Assembly (NCBI RefSeq): GCF_023062595.1
Contig: NZ_JALLAN010000002.1
Location: 124,001 to 188,000, forward strand
Direction: 5' to 3'
Origin: Arthrobacter rhizosphaerae
GTDB lineage: Bacteria; Actinomycetota; Actinomycetes; Actinomycetales; Micrococcaceae
DNA: 64,000 bases
Of this stretch, positions 20,204 through 32,235 are shown in pieces. How positions within the stretch are numbered: position 1 is the stretch's first letter; each line of letters opens with the position of its first letter. Under the pieces are notes generated by a model. It was not told the origin of the DNA. It did no database searches and saw only the letters and a program-made list of their open reading frames with translations. Position numbers and translations under genes: made by a program.

Positions 20204-21403
20204 ATGCAGGAGCTCGCGAACCGGCTCGAACGTCTGGGCACAGAAACTGCCTTTAGCGTCGCCCAAGCCGCCGCCGCCTGGAAGGCGAAGGGGAACCTCG
20301 TGTACCCCTTCCATCTCGGCGACATCAACATCCCGACGGCTCCGCATATTGTCGAGGCGATGAACCGGGCCATCGGTGACGGTTACACGGGTTATTGCCC
20401 CGGCCCAGGCATCCCGCAGCTGCGTGAAGCCCTCGCCGACGACATCGGCTCGCGCCGTGGCATTGAGTTCTCCCCTGACAACGTCGTGGTGATGACGGGC
20501 GGCAAGCCCGTTATCACGAAGTTCCTGCAGGCGGTCATGAACCCCGGCCAGGAAGTGCTCTACCCGAACCCCGGCTTCCCGATCTACGAATCGCAGATCG
20601 AGTACCTCGGCGGCACGGCCGTGCCTTACCGCTACCTGCCCACGAGCCAGGGCTTCGCCATCGACCTCGAGCAGATCCGCTCTTCGATCACCCCGAACAC
20701 GGTCGCAATCATCTACAACGACCTGCAGAACCCCATCTCGGCCGAATCGACGGCGGCCGAGCGTGAGGCCGTCGCACAGCTCGCAATAGAGCACGACCTC
20801 TGGGTACTCTCCGACGAGGCCTACTTCGAGACGCGCTATGAGGGCGTTTCGAGCTCGATCGCATCGATTCCCGGCATGCTGGAGCGCACCGTCATCCTCT
20901 ACACATTCAGCAAGAAGTTCGCCATGACCGGCTCCCGCCTGGGCTGCGCCGTCGCCCCGCTCGAGATCGCCAAGGTTCTCAGTACGCTCAACACCAACGA
21001 TGAATCGTGCACCACGCACTACGTGCAGTGGGCCGGCATCGAAGCGCTCCGCGGCACCCAGGAACCCGTGCAGCAGATGCTGGACGTCCTCCAGAAGCGT
21101 CGGGATGCTGCCTGCGAAATCGTGAACGACATCCCCGGCATGCACGTCGCTGTGCCGAAGTCGACGTTCTACCTTTTCCCCGACGTCACCGAGGCCATGA
21201 AACGCATGGGCTACACGGCAGTCGGCGACTTCGCTACAGACGCCCTGTACAAGACCGGCGTCTCCTTCTGCACACGCGAGCACTTCGGCCGACGCCTGCC
21301 CGGCGAGGAGCGGCAGTACATCCGGCTGGCCTATTCGGGCATCGAAGTGCCGGACATCCGCGACGGTCTCGGACGCCTGCGTGAGTGGATCGAGACGGCA
21401 TGA
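20204..21403 (+). CDS. PLP-dependent class I/II aminotransferase
   Basis: A 399-residue fold-type I aminotransferase. The cofactor-binding lysine is in TFSKKFAMTGSRLG (about residue 247). The substrate/PLP aspartate is in VLSDEAYFETRYEG, and YNDLQNPISAEST replaces the usual NPxNPTG turn. ATG 20204 has GAGGAGAA upstream; the frame extends 24 codons further without similarity. Its stop overlaps the 2-hydroxyacid dehydrogenase start, so the oxo-acid made here is probably reduced by the next enzyme. The amino-acid substrate is uncertain (aspartate, alanine or a serine/glyoxylate pair are possible). Confidence 0.9.
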   Translation: MQELANRLERLGTETAFSVAQAAAAWKAKGNLVYPFHLGDINIPTAPHIVEAMNRAIGDGYTGYCPGPGIPQLREALADDIGSRRGIEFSPDNVVVMTGGKPVITKFLQAVMNPGQEVLYPNPGFPIYESQIEYLGGTAVPYRYLPTSQGFAIDLEQIRSSITPNTVAIIYNDLQNPISAESTAAEREAVAQLAIEHDLWVLSDEAYFETRYEGVSSSIASIPGMLERTVILYTFSKKFAMTGSRLGCAVAPLEIAKVLSTLNTNDESCTTHYVQWAGIEALRGTQEPVQQMLDVLQKRRDAACEIVNDIPGMHVAVPKSTFYLFPDVTEAMKRMGYTAVGDFATDALYKTGVSFCTREHFGRRLPGEERQYIRLAYSGIEVPDIRDGLGRLREWIETA

Positions 21404-22359
21404 GCCGGGTCGTCGTCACGGGACGTATCCCCGAAACCGCACTCGAGAAGCTACGCGCCGAACACGAGGTTGATGCCTGGCAGGGTCCGGAGTCGATCGG
21501 GCGCGAGGAACTCCTGCGCCGGGTAGCCGGTGCCGATGCAGTGGTGAGCCTGCTCACCGAACGTATCGACGCCGAGTTGCTCGACGCCGCGGGCCCGCAG
21601 CTCAAAGTGGTCGCGAACGTCGCCGTCGGCTATGACAACATCGACGTGCCAGCGTGCACTCAACGGGGCATCGTGGCCGCCAATACTCCCGGCGTGCTCA
21701 CGGAGGCCACAGCCGACATCGCGCTTGGCCTCATCCTCATGGCAACCCGCCGGCTCGGCGAGGGGGAACGGCTCATCCGCTCCGGCCAGGCCTGGAAGTG
21801 GGGCATGTTCTTCCTGCTCGGCAGCAGCCTGCAAGGCAAGACCCTCGGCGTTGTTGGCATGGGAGGCATCGGGCAGGCGACCGCACGCCGGGCCAAGGCC
21901 TTCGGCATGGAAATCGTCTACCAGTCACGCAGTGAGATCGACCCCGGGATCGCAGCCGAGCTGGGTGCCCGCCGGGTTGAGCTCGACGAGTTGCTTGCCA
22001 TCTCTGACGTCGTCTCCCTACATTGCCCCTACGGGCCGGCCACGCATCATCTGATCGGCGCCGAACAACTCGCGGCGATGAAGGATTCGGCGTACCTCGT
22101 CAACACTGCGCGCGGACCGATCGTCGACGAAGCAGCGCTCGCCGCAGCCCTTCGCGACGGGCAGATCGCGGGCGCAGGGCTGGACGTTTTTGAAAACGAG
22201 CCCAGCGTGCACCCTGGATTGCTCGAGCTCGACAATGTGGTGCTCGTGCCGCACCTCGGTTCCGCCACCGTCGAGACCCGCACCGCAATGGCGATGCTTG
22301 CCGCCGACAACGCCCTGGCAGTGCTCAGCGACGAACGACCGCCCGCGCCGATCAATTAG
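21400..22359 (+). CDS. D-isomer-specific 2-hydroxyacid dehydrogenase (glyoxylate/hydroxypyruvate reductase-like)
   Basis: A 319-residue NAD(P)-dependent dehydrogenase. The nucleotide-binding motif is in [21 protein letters not shown] (about residues 149-168). The catalytic Arg is in [14 protein letters not shown], the Glu in DVFENEPSV, and the His in [13 protein letters not shown]. The family includes glyoxylate and hydroxypyruvate reductases. It overlaps the aminotransferase stop (ATGA) and is followed by transhydrogenase genes. This suggests a short pathway in which an amino acid is converted to a 2-hydroxy acid with cofactor balance by PntAB. Confidence 0.92.
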   Translation: MSRVVVTGRIPETALEKLRAEHEVDAWQGPESIGREELLRRVAGADAVVSLLTERIDAELLDAAGPQLKVVANVAVGYDNIDVPACTQRGIVAANTPGVLTEATADIALGLILMATRRLGEGERLIRSGQAWKWGMFFLLGSSLQGKTLGVVGMGGIGQATARRAKAFGMEIVYQSRSEIDPGIAAELGARRVELDELLAISDVVSLHCPYGPATHHLIGAEQLAAMKDSAYLVNTARGPIVDEAALAAALRDGQIAGAGLDVFENEPSVHPGLLELDNVVLVPHLGSATVETRTAMAMLAADNALAVLSDERPPAPIN

Positions 22360-22405
22360 AGGCAACCGGCGCCACGAACGGGACGACAACCCGGCCGAGT
22401 ACGAG

Positions 22406-22433
22406 CCCGGGTCCCAAAGGAATGGGACCCGGG
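22406..22433 (+). terminator. Strong hairpin between the dehydrogenase and pntA
   Basis: Perfect 11-base arms CCCGGGTCCCA and TGGGACCCGGG with a six-base loop, and no T tract. It may attenuate transcription into pntA, or terminate the upstream pair. Confidence 0.7.
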
Positions 22434-22520
22434 ACTACTCAGCGTCCGACGTCGTCCGTCTCCGCGGCCGTGCCCGCCGGCAGCATTGACCGGGCATCAC
22501 ATCTTAGAGAGAAGAAAATA

Positions 22521-24080
22521 GTGACACGTATTGGCATTGTGGCCGAGTTGGGCACTGAGACGAGGGTGGCGGCGACGCCTGTCACCGTGAAGCAGTTGCT
22601 GGGGTTGGGCTACGAGGTTGTGGTCGAGAAGGGTGCGGGGGAGTCCGCGTCTTTCCGTGATGAGGCTTTTGCCGAAGCGGGTGCCCTGATTGTGGGCGCC
22701 GATGAGGCGTGGGGCAGCGAGGTGGTGTTGCGGATCAATCCGCCCACTGAGGATGAGATTGCCCGTCTTGCCGAGGGTGCCACGTTGATCGGATCGTTGA
22801 GCCCTGGTTTGCGGCCTGAGTTGGTGGAGGCACTGGCTTCGCGTCCGATTACGGCGCTGGCGTTGGATGCCGTGCCACGGATCTCGCGGGCCCAGTCGAT
22901 GGATGTGCTCAGTTCGATGGCGAACATTGCCGGGTACCGTGCCGTCATCGAGGCGGCCCACGAGTTCGGCCGGTTTTTCACGGGCCAGGTTACCGCGGCG
23001 GGCAAAGTACCGCCCGCTAAGGTCCTGGTCGCAGGCGCTGGCGTCGCGGGGTTGGCGGCGATCGGCGCGGCGTCCAGTCTAGGCGCGATTGTCCGGGCGA
23101 CGGATCCGCGGCCGGAGGTCGCCGACCAGGTGAAATCGATCGGCGGGACCTACCTCAAGGTCGAGGTCGCCGAAGAGATGAAGTCTTCCGACGGATACGC
23201 GAAGGCGACGTCGGCGGCGTACAACGCCCGGGCCGCGGAAATTTACTCCGAGCAGGCAGCGGATGTGGATATCATCATCACTACAGCCCTGATCCCGGGG
23301 CGCCCGGCGCCGAAGCTGCTCACGGCCGAGGATGTGGCGTCCATGAAGGCTGGCAGCGTGATCGTGGACATGGCAGCGGGCCAGGGTGGAAACGTCGAAG
23401 GCTCCGTCGCCGGCGAACGCATCGTGACGGACAACGGGGTGGTGATCCTGGGCTACACGGATCTTCCGGCCCGGCTCCCGGCCCAGGCGTCCCAGCTGTA
23501 CGGGACGAACATGGTGAACCTGCTCAAGCTCCTGACCCCGGACAAAGACGGGGTCCTGCGGATCGATTTCGACGACGTCGTGCAGCGCTCCGTGACCGTG
23601 GTGAGGGATGGTGAGAAGACCTGGCCCCCACCACCGGTCCAGGTCTCAGCCGCCCCGGTTCAGACCGAAACCAAACGCGCCGATGAGCGGGCTGCCGATA
23701 TGGCGGCGAAAAAGACCGGCTTGGGCCCTGCCGGTAAGGCCGGGCTCTTTGCCGCAGGGATCGCGGTGCTGTTCGGGATCAACGCGGTCGCCCCGGCGCC
23801 GCTGCCCCAGCACTTTACGGTCCTGATGCTCTCCATCGTGGTCGGCTTCTACGTCATCGGAAAAGTCCATCACGCCCTGCACACGCCGCTGATGTCCGTC
23901 ACGAACGCGATCTCGGGGATCATCGTCGTCGGTGCCCTCCTGCAGGTCACCTCGGACAACATCGTCATGCAGATCCTCGCCGCCGTCGCGGTCCTGCTGG
24001 CCAGCATCAACATTTTCGGCGGCTTCGCCGTCACCCGGCGCATGCTCGCCATGTTCTCGGCCGGGAAGGCACGTTCATGA
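22521..24080 (+). CDS. pntA: Proton-translocating NAD(P) transhydrogenase subunit alpha
   Basis: A 519-residue protein with the NAD(H)-binding domain I (residues 1-380) fused to about four C-terminal membrane helices (about 405-510), as in the E. coli PntA layout. It starts with [19 protein letters not shown]. The nucleotide-binding motif is in [21 protein letters not shown], and the alanine dehydrogenase/PNT signature is near residue 210. GTG 22521 follows AGAGAGAAGA. The stop overlaps the pntB region by four bases. The enzyme couples proton flow to hydride transfer between NADH and NADP. Confidence 0.95.
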   Translation: MTRIGIVAELGTETRVAATPVTVKQLLGLGYEVVVEKGAGESASFRDEAFAEAGALIVGADEAWGSEVVLRINPPTEDEIARLAEGATLIGSLSPGLRPELVEALASRPITALALDAVPRISRAQSMDVLSSMANIAGYRAVIEAAHEFGRFFTGQVTAAGKVPPAKVLVAGAGVAGLAAIGAASSLGAIVRATDPRPEVADQVKSIGGTYLKVEVAEEMKSSDGYAKATSAAYNARAAEIYSEQAADVDIIITTALIPGRPAPKLLTAEDVASMKAGSVIVDMAAGQGGNVEGSVAGERIVTDNGVVILGYTDLPARLPAQASQLYGTNMVNLLKLLTPDKDGVLRIDFDDVVQRSVTVVRDGEKTWPPPPVQVSAAPVQTETKRADERAADMAAKKTGLGPAGKAGLFAAGIAVLFGINAVAPAPLPQHFTVLMLSIVVGFYVIGKVHHALHTPLMSVTNAISGIIVVGALLQVTSDNIVMQILAAVAVLLASINIFGGFAVTRRMLAMFSAGKARS

Positions 24081-24124
24081 GCGCGGCCACCGAAGCAGCA
24101 GGAATTCTATCGAGGAGCCTTACC

Positions 24125-25549
<1,425 letters not shown>

Positions 25550-25643
25550 CAGGAAGAACGTCATGGGCTTCCTGCAGTTCATCCTCCCGCGCTGGAGGCG
25601 TACGTACGATCACCCAACCCCCAACGGAGATAAGGACAAAACC

Positions 25644-25856
25644 ATGCCTCAAGATCGAGCGCCGCAGAACCGCATGCGCCAAGGCGCTGTTCGATCCTTT
25701 CCGTCCGCCCCGCCACAAACACATGAGAATTCTGCCGCGCGGGAAATTCCTAGTATTGACGCCTTCGTCGCCTCACCCTGGATTGGCCTTCACTACCGGC
25801 ACGAGTACCTGCTCAACCATCGGCACGAACTGCCGGCGTATCCGGGGGATGCATAA
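25644..25856 (+). CDS. Small open frame of unknown status
   Basis: A 70-residue frame starting at ATG 25644 with GGAGATAAGG upstream. The product is polar with several His and Arg residues toward the end ([15 protein letters not shown]) and has no known motif. It lies between pntB and the truncated ABC gene, in a region that has been rearranged, so it may be a fragment. The whole 25550-25888 gap contains nothing else I recognise. Confidence 0.3.
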   Translation: MPQDRAPQNRMRQGAVRSFPSAPPQTHENSAAREIPSIDAFVASPWIGLHYRHEYLLNHRHELPAYPGDA

Positions 25857-25888
25857 CGCGGCAAGCTACTTGGCGAACACACCAGTAC

Positions 25889-26803
25889 TCGTTTATCCAG
25901 TACTCGCGGCAGTTCACCATGCCGCTGGCGCAGCTGGGGTATATGGCCAACCTGCTGCAGTGCGGTGTGGCTTCGGCGGAGCGGGTGTTCTCGTTGTTGG
26001 ACGAGGACGAGGAGTTGCCGGATCCTTTGCCTGGGGTTTCTTCTGCTGACGGGTTCGGGCGGGGGCGGCTGGCGTTCGAGGACGTGTCCTTCTCCTACTC
26101 GCCGGACAAGTCGCTGATCTCTTCGCTTTCCCTGGCGGCGGAGCCTGGGCAGACGGTGGCGATTGTGGGGCACACCGGGGCGGGCAAGACGACGCTGGTG
26201 AACCTCATGATGCGCTTCTACGAGATTGATGCCGGGCGGACAACGCTCGACGGCGTGGACGTCACCTCAGTTCCCCGGCGCGAGCTGCGCTCGCGGATGG
26301 GGATGGTGCTGCAAGATACCTTGCTGTTCGGCGGGACCATCCGCGACAACATCGCGTATGGCCGGCCGGAGGCTTCAGAGGACGAGATCCTGGAGGCTGC
26401 GCAGGCGACGTATGTGGACAGGTTCGTGCGGTCCCTTCCCGAGGGATACGACACCGTGCTCGACGACGAGGGCGCCAACGTGTCCGCGGGGGAGAAGCAG
26501 CTGCTGACGATTGCCCGGGCGTTCCTGTCCCGGCCGTCGGTGCTGATCCTGGACGAGGCGACGTCTTCGGTGGATACACGCACCGAGGTGCTGGTGCAGA
26601 AGGCGATGAGCGCGCTGCGGTCTGACCGGACTTCATTTGTCATCGCACACCGGCTCTCAACCATCCGCGACGCCGACCTCATCCTGGTGATGGAAGCAGG
26701 GCAGATCGTGGAGCAGGGCACGCACGCGGAGTTGCTGGCCGCGGGCGGGGCCTACGCGCGGCTGTATGAGGCACAGTTCGCGGCGCCGGTGGCGGAGGTT
26801 TGA
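25889..26803 (+). pseudogene. 5'-truncated copy of the ABC exporter half-transporter
   Basis: The sequence from about 25889 to the TGA at 26803 is a close copy of 13789-14696. It starts inside the last transmembrane helix ([15 protein letters not shown] equivalent) and runs through the whole ATPase domain: Walker [10 protein letters not shown], signature NVSAGEKQL, Walker [12 protein letters not shown], identical C-terminal PVAEV. Almost all of the membrane domain is missing. An ATG at 25919 could give a 294-residue soluble ATPase, but I see no ribosome site. The ten bases CCAGTACTCG are repeated at the left junction (25881-25890, and about 16 bases later). It differs from the intact gene at many positions, so the copy is not recent. 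Confidence 0.85.
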
Positions 26804-26995
26804 GGGGTAGCTGCCTCGCAAGGCGTGCCGCGGCCGACCGCCGGAATCCTGATGGGCCCAATCGGACCGTCAGAGCCGACGCGGCACGGCATCGTACCCC
26901 TCATGCCGGTGGCCGTTCTCGAGAGTCATATCGTGACCTATGTCGTCAAATAGTGTGTTGACGGCGGCAATTTTGGAGGCCGGAGCTTGTAGCCG

Positions 26996-29044
26996 TTATC
27001 CTCCTAGCTCACTGAAGTACTTCGCCTCCAGCCGGTTCTCAAGCCGGCGCCTCAAGGATCCAGCTGTTCCCTTTATGCTTCCACCCCACATCAAAGTGAC
27101 CACTCCGCCGAGGCCTGAGAAAGCGAGAGAATACGGCACCGCAGGTTTTCCCCAACCGGGAATGATGCCATCAGGCAGGAACGTTGCTACAGCCGATAAA
27201 ACGAGAACAGCACCGCAGAAGGCGAGGGCGATTCGATAAACCAAGGTTGCCCTTCGCTTGGCTTTTGTACTTGCGGCTACACGGCGATTTCTATCTGCGG
27301 CCTCGAGCCTATCGAGGCGCCCTTCCAATCTTGCGGCATGATCCTCGGCGGTTTGCTTGGCCTCTCGCTCGGCTGTAAGGATTGCATCTTTGTCCCGCAA
27401 CGACAGTTCGGCGTCAGCCAGTGCCCCTCGCGCCTGTTTTGCTGTTTGGAAGGCAGCGTCTCGTTCGGCTTCTGTAGACGCTAGAATGCTTGACTTCACC
27501 TTTTGAAGTATGTCCGCCACTGTCTCTGCCGTGACCTGATCCGCATTGCCCATTGTTCTATCCATGAGGCTTCTCTGAGCTTCTGTGGAGTAGCGAAGCA
27601 GCATGAGATCGTTCTCTGAGGCTTTTCCTCGGCTACCAAGTCGATCGATCTCTTCAAGGTACCGGTCCCATACTCGTCCCCCTGGCTCAAGCGCCGCGAA
27701 GCAATCGGCGAGAATCTGGCGACGCGGCAGGCTAGGGGCAGCCTGTGGCTTTTTTAGCCATACAAGTGTTGCGAGATGATGGTCGGTCAGAGCTGGCGGC
27801 CATTCGTGGTCGCCGGCGTGCACGAAGAAAGACCGACCGACCCGAGCCAATCCTCCGTTGGTTGTCACTAACAGTGCGCGACAGGTTTCCAGACGGGCAC
27901 TGCTACGGCCACCGCGGATACGGTGAACGGCCGTCAGACTGTCTAAATCGTTCAACAGAGAGTCCCGGCTCGAATACGTTATGTCCGTTTCCATCAGTTC
28001 TTCGAGGGCGAGCTCGTCTATGGTCAGTTCAGCGGACGCGACGGGACGCTGTTGAATCGATATGCCGAGACCAGTCACGTCCTCCTCAAGGCGTTGTGAC
28101 AGCAGAAGAATGTCGCTGGCGCTGAGGCCCTCGCTGTCGAAATATGCATCAGTGGCTCTGCGGTGGGCGCCGTTGAAGCCACCGTTAAGTGCCTTTGCCG
28201 CTGATCTGTCCAAGATGCCCTTCACCTCGTTCACGCTGTGTTCGAAGCAGGCGATGCCTGCACCCGCCGCGCGGGACAAGGCTATGAGGTCCTTCGCAGC
28301 ATCCTTCGCGTCATCACCCTCGTAGCCCAATGCTTTCAACAGGACAGGGGCGTCCAAGTACAAGCTAGTGCGGTCAAAACGCTTACCGAGCTCGCTGTTG
28401 TTCGGCAAGTAGAGCGAAACTGCCAGCATGCTCCCTTTCACAACTGTCTCTAAGTGATCGAATGATTCAGGCATGCTGCTCACGACCTGGCTGATGAACG
28501 CATTGACGACATATTCACTGTGGCGTCCAGCTCGAGACTCGGCTCGCGCGTCGTATGGTGCTCCCTTCATGACTGCACCGAGAATTGGCACTGAATGTTC
28601 TTCGATGTGGTTCAGCAAGGCGTCCTCTGCCTCTTCAACAGTGAGCTCGTGCTGGAATCGATCTGCGGAAAATCGAACGAGTTCATTCACTAGTGCTGAT
28701 TGCTTGCGCAAGTAGTCGGCCTTTTGGCGGCCCAGATCCCGGATATGTGCCAGCTTGTCCATATCCGGGATGAAGTTACCATTCTCGCGGCGTCCATAGC
28801 CCTTAATAACAGCCCGGCGACTAAGCGTTGAGAGAACTCCCTCGGGTATGTCGATCCCGAAACGCTCACGGATATGGGTTTTTGCGATGGGCGCCGAAAG
28901 AGGCTGACCATCGACGTTTTTTACAGCATCAAGAAAGAAGGGAAGGAAGTTGTCAACGTAGCTCTCCTGCGAGTAGTCCCAGTTGGCCTTGATTATGGCA
29001 AGGCTGGCTAGTAAGGAATTACTTGTAGTCATAGTGGCACTCAC
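26996..29044 (-). CDS. PIN-like domain protein with C-terminal membrane anchor
   Basis: A 682-residue protein. Residues about 225-420 look like a PIN-like ribonuclease domain: SLYLDAPVLLKALG with a leading Asp, an acidic CFEHSVNEVKGIL segment, then LLVTTNGGLARVGR. A helical or coiled-coil stretch rich in Ala, Glu and Arg (about 515-600) follows, then two hydrophobic segments near residues 608-632 and 640-660, so the protein is probably membrane-anchored. It is divergent from an ImmA/IrrE-type protease gene only 18 bases away. This pairing suggests a regulator-effector unit. Base composition is lower in GC than the flanks. The exact family is not known to me; the PIN assignment is by motif only. 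Confidence 0.65.
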   Translation of the reverse strand: MSATMTTSNSLLASLAIIKANWDYSQESYVDNFLPFFLDAVKNVDGQPLSAPIAKTHIRERFGIDIPEGVLSTLSRRAVIKGYGRRENGNFIPDMDKLAHIRDLGRQKADYLRKQSALVNELVRFSADRFQHELTVEEAEDALLNHIEEHSVPILGAVMKGAPYDARAESRAGRHSEYVVNAFISQVVSSMPESFDHLETVVKGSMLAVSLYLPNNSELGKRFDRTSLYLDAPVLLKALGYEGDDAKDAAKDLIALSRAAGAGIACFEHSVNEVKGILDRSAAKALNGGFNGAHRRATDAYFDSEGLSASDILLLSQRLEEDVTGLGISIQQRPVASAELTIDELALEELMETDITYSSRDSLLNDLDSLTAVHRIRGGRSSARLETCRALLVTTNGGLARVGRSFFVHAGDHEWPPALTDHHLATLVWLKKPQAAPSLPRRQILADCFAALEPGGRVWDRYLEEIDRLGSRGKASENDLMLLRYSTEAQRSLMDRTMGNADQVTAETVADILQKVKSSILASTEAERDAAFQTAKQARGALADAELSLRDKDAILTAEREAKQTAEDHAARLEGRLDRLEAADRNRRVAASTKAKRRATLVYRIALAFCGAVLVLSAVATFLPDGIIPGWGKPAVPYSLAFSGLGGVVTLMWGGSIKGTAGSLRRRLENRLEAKYFSELGG

Positions 29045-29062
29045 TTCACGGCCACGTCGCAG

Positions 29063-30001
29063 GTGGCGAAACTTCTCCCGATGCGATGCATGCTCTTTGT
29101 TCCCCTCAAGTTGCTGCCCCCTTGCTCGCTGATCGTGACAGGGTACGGGTCAGCATATATGGCAGCAGTGACATTCTTCGCCGCAGGACGACCTATCGGC
29201 AAAGTCGACGTGTCGCAGGCTCATTTTCGCAGCCTGCACTCGACACGCTCATACGAGCGTCTAAAGGCCACCACCTTCGTAGAGCAGATTTGGGAACTGA
29301 CTAATGCACTTGAAAAGCGAGTCGCCTTTCCTGAGGCTAATGTTCCTTCTTTAGAGGCTGAAACCATTTCACTATCGCCGGTTGAAGCGGAGCGAGCTGT
29401 GGGCAGCTTTTGGCAAATGCCGGATGGTCCCGTCACTAACCTCGTAGAACTAATGGAGGTGAATGGCATTGTGGTCGCTTTCCTCGCCATGGCCGGCGAG
29501 GAGGGAGTGACCGCTAGGATAGATGCCTTCTCGACCTCGGCCCTTGATCGCCCCATTGTCGTTGTCACACCTGAGAAAGCCAGCAACGTTTATCGCCATC
29601 GTTTTACGTGCGCCCACGAACTTGCTCATCTCGTCCTCTATAGGGATGTGGCCGTCGGGGATCCTTTGCAGGAGAGGGAAGCTGACGCTTTTGCTGCTGA
29701 GTTCCTGATGCCCAAGGGCGAGATTGAAGCGCTCCTCCCAAATACAATCAACCTTCCACAGCTGAGCCGCCTCAGCCAGCAATAGGGCGTTTCGCAGGAA
29801 GCGCTGGTCTATCGAATGCAAGAGTTGAAGGGGGCCTCTGATATATCTGTTCGTCGCGCTTATCAAAAATTGCGACTCGGACCTCGGCCGGAAGCATCTG
29901 TACGGGACTATCCGGGAGAAGTCCCTATCCTTCTAAAAGAAGCCATGAAGATGGCTGATAATTATGGGTTCTCGCTAGCAGACTTGGCCAACGAGCTGTA
30001 A
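29063..30001 (+). pseudogene. ImmA/IrrE (COG2856) metallopeptidase gene with amber codon and damaged N-terminus
   Basis: The frame continues from 29063 to 30001 but is cut by TAG at 29783-29785. Translation resumes in the same frame with GVSQEALVYRMQEL, so one tryptophan codon (TGG) probably mutated. The zinc motif FTCAHELAHLVL (HExxH) and the second ligand region EREADAFAAEFLMP are intact. Family members of this layout normally begin with a Xre-type helix-turn-helix. Here the first 35 residues are scrambled, and similarity begins only at FFAAGRPIGKVDVSQAHFRS, so a deletion or frameshift removed the DNA-binding domain. It is divergent from the PIN-like gene. Confidence 0.8.
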
Positions 30002-30336
30002 TGGGCTCCGGAGCGGGTGCGTCAGGTAGTAGGCATGATTGACGAGCGGCCTGTACTGACCCTGGTTCGATAACAGCGTTAGGCCTGGTCACATAGCTTT
30101 GATCCTGAAGGGGGCAGTAGGGACCTGTGCATTGGCCGTGGATTTTCTCCACCTCAGTCCGAGAGTTCGTGTAGTCAAGACGTAGGGGACCGGCTATATG
30201 TCGAACTGCACCTCCGGCGCACAGAATATGCACTTCTTTGCTCAGACGAATGAGCTCCTGTAGATCTTCGCCTGTCTTCGGCTTGCGCTGATCGCAGGGA
30301 GGGGACTTCGGCCCCTCGAGCCAGCATAAGACCTCA
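30002..30336. other. Intergenic region of the accessory island
   Basis: 335 bases with stop codons in all frames at short intervals and no gene, RNA or repeat that I recognise. Probably decayed sequence. Confidence 0.4.
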
Positions 30337-31488
30337 TCACCAGTCCATGTTTGCAGACCGCTCCCAAACGTAATTGTGGTGGTTGATCATGTCCCCTAGT
30401 TTGCCTTCGACGCGTGCCGTATGGAGCTCGTCCCGGAATTCCTGGTCATATCGCATGTCGAGACCTTCGCTAATCCACAGCATAGCGTCGGCTAGAGGCC
30501 CCGATTGCAGCCAAGCGTCCATCGCGTCGAGGGTCTTCATTGCTTCTTCAAAGTCGCTTTCCCGCGCGGGTACGAACTGAAAGTGAGGGCTGTCTCGGAT
30601 GTCGGAGAATGCAGCTGGTATGGCTCCAACCCCGGGCACATGAAAATGAATAGTTGCGTCATGCTTATCGAAGCCACCGTGAGAGTATGTGTTGCGCCAT
30701 GTTTCCACTAGCAGTACCAGCTCGTGGCGACATTGGTTGGCTACGCGGTCCTGCTGACCGAAAACACGTCTATATTTGTCTCCCCACCGACTGGAGATGA
30801 AGTCCGTCAGGCTTTCAGTTTCGGGGTTGAACTCAATGAACGGAAGTGCCAGGACTAGTGTGTGTTCGAGCAGGCTCAAGTACGCGTTTAGAGCGGCAAC
30901 GAGGTTGTAGAAACCCTCGGGAGGGTCGGTTATGAGGCTGATGCCGCCGAAAGACAGGTTCCTGGAGGTGCTTTTGTCGCTGGCAAAAGCTAGGCGTGCC
31001 CCCTCTCGGAAGTATTCGTATGAGCGCCGTAGTGTCTCGTACTGGTTGACTATAGTGACGTTGCCTGCGCTGACCTGCTCTGTGCTGAACGGTTTAAGGA
31101 TCTTCGACTCAATAATCCGCACTGCTGATTCCAGCTTTTCGATGATTTCGTGGTGCGCTCTTTCGGCTGCAAGCCGGTCAGCCTCATCCTGAGGATTGTG
31201 TTTCACGTAGAGTCGCATTCCAAACTTCTGCAGAGTGACGGCAGCCCAGCGTTCGCGGTATCGGAGAGGGATGTAGAAGGCTGTCTTTTCCGCCGAGCCC
31301 AAATCTTCAAGTCCTATTAGCAGCAAGGCATACCGAATGAGATACGGCACTGGCCATTCATCTCGGGACACCATAAAACGAAGGGTTTCTCCCTCGTTGA
31401 TGGGGCCCGGGGAAGAAAAGTCCCTGAGGCATGTACTTGATAGCTTTGCGGCCGCTTCGCTTGCGCCCGGAAGAGGATCAGGAGTCAC
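30337..31488 (-). CDS. Hypothetical protein with HEPN-like R-x4-H motif
   Basis: A 383-residue soluble protein, predicted mostly helical. Near residue 265 it has ETWRNTYSHGGFDKHD, where Arg-Asn-Thr-Tyr-Ser-His fits the R-x4-6-H active-site motif of HEPN ribonuclease domains, preceded by helices rich in Leu and aromatic residues. HEPN domains are common in toxin-antitoxin and antiviral systems. The start is a GTG with no clear ribosome site, so the true start may be further in. It sits in the same lower-GC island as the PIN-like and GIY-YIG genes. The family assignment is tentative. Confidence 0.6.
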   Translation of the reverse strand: MTPDPLPGASEAAAKLSSTCLRDFSSPGPINEGETLRFMVSRDEWPVPYLIRYALLLIGLEDLGSAEKTAFYIPLRYRERWAAVTLQKFGMRLYVKHNPQDEADRLAAERAHHEIIEKLESAVRIIESKILKPFSTEQVSAGNVTIVNQYETLRRSYEYFREGARLAFASDKSTSRNLSFGGISLITDPPEGFYNLVAALNAYLSLLEHTLVLALPFIEFNPETESLTDFISSRWGDKYRRVFGQQDRVANQCRHELVLLVETWRNTYSHGGFDKHDATIHFHVPGVGAIPAAFSDIRDSPHFQFVPARESDFEEAMKTLDAMDAWLQSGPLADAMLWISEGLDMRYDQEFRDELHTARVEGKLGDMINHHNYVWERSANMDW

Positions 31489-31651
31489 AATTGGAGGGTA
31501 GCGCAGTTTGGGTTGCGCTATAGCGTGATCTCATTTCGACCGATGTTCATATTCGTGCCGCTGTCCGGGCTCACGACAAGCGGGCCCCTATTAATGACTT
31601 GGACGAAAGCCCAATATCCGGATACGTTCACATGTCCGTCAGTATTGATGC

Positions 31652-32235
31652 ATGAGGGCAACCAATGAGAGCAACGGCTATGTGATCCAACCCGGCTTCG
31701 TATATACGTGATTCTTCAACAGCATGAGTCGGAGTTCGTGAAAATAGGCATCACTTATCAGTCCATGGCAGAGAGAATGGACAGCCTTGACAACACTTCA
31801 GTACCGGTTCCACCCACTGCTCTCTGGTACGAGTACGTCTCGGATCCCAAAGCTGTAGAGCAGGACGCCCACATGCGGCTTGACGAACATCGCGTTCGCC
31901 AAAACCGGGAATGGTTTCGAGTGGCTCCAGCTGTGGCCATCAAGGCAGTCACTGCGGCTGCCGTGCCTTACAGGCTATCGTCCTCGGAAGTCGTCGCTAA
32001 AGCAGACCTCACGATGAGACTGAGAGCCACGTTTGGCAGTCTAGTTCGAAAAGACCTTCAACGTGTCTCCATTCTTCACATCGTTTCAGGAGTGATTCTT
32101 GAATCTGTAAGCAGGAGTGTCTGGGGGACGCCTTCATTACTCACTACGTCCTTAGCTTCCCAGAGGCCGACAGGCAGACAGGCGGAGACTTCCTGGATGG
32201 TGGGACTGCCCAAGAGCATTGCGATGTACTCCTAA
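31652..32235 (+). pseudogene. GIY-YIG (T5orf172/MUG113) nuclease gene with 5' frameshift
   Basis: From GTG 31708 the frame encodes EFVKIGITYQSMAERMDSL, then the avE..H segment (DPKAVEQDAHMRLDEHR) and NREWFRVAP, the core of T5orf172-type GIY-YIG domains. The first strand of the domain, GYVIQPGFVYT, is in another frame beginning at ATG 31652 and stops at 31709, so a single-base frameshift separates the two parts. Downstream of about 32120 a third frame stays open to 32318 (GDAFITHYVLSFPEADR onward), which suggests a second frameshift in a longer gene. Probably inactive. Confidence 0.65.

Noticed and set aside
19844..21283. A 479-codon minus-strand frame
   Set aside because: Antisense to the aminotransferase, which has its PLP lysine and a good ribosome site on the plus strand.
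25919..26803. A functional stand-alone ATPase gene
   Set aside because: It begins inside a transmembrane helix of the exporter, has no ribosome site, and matches only the 3' part of a complete neighbour gene.
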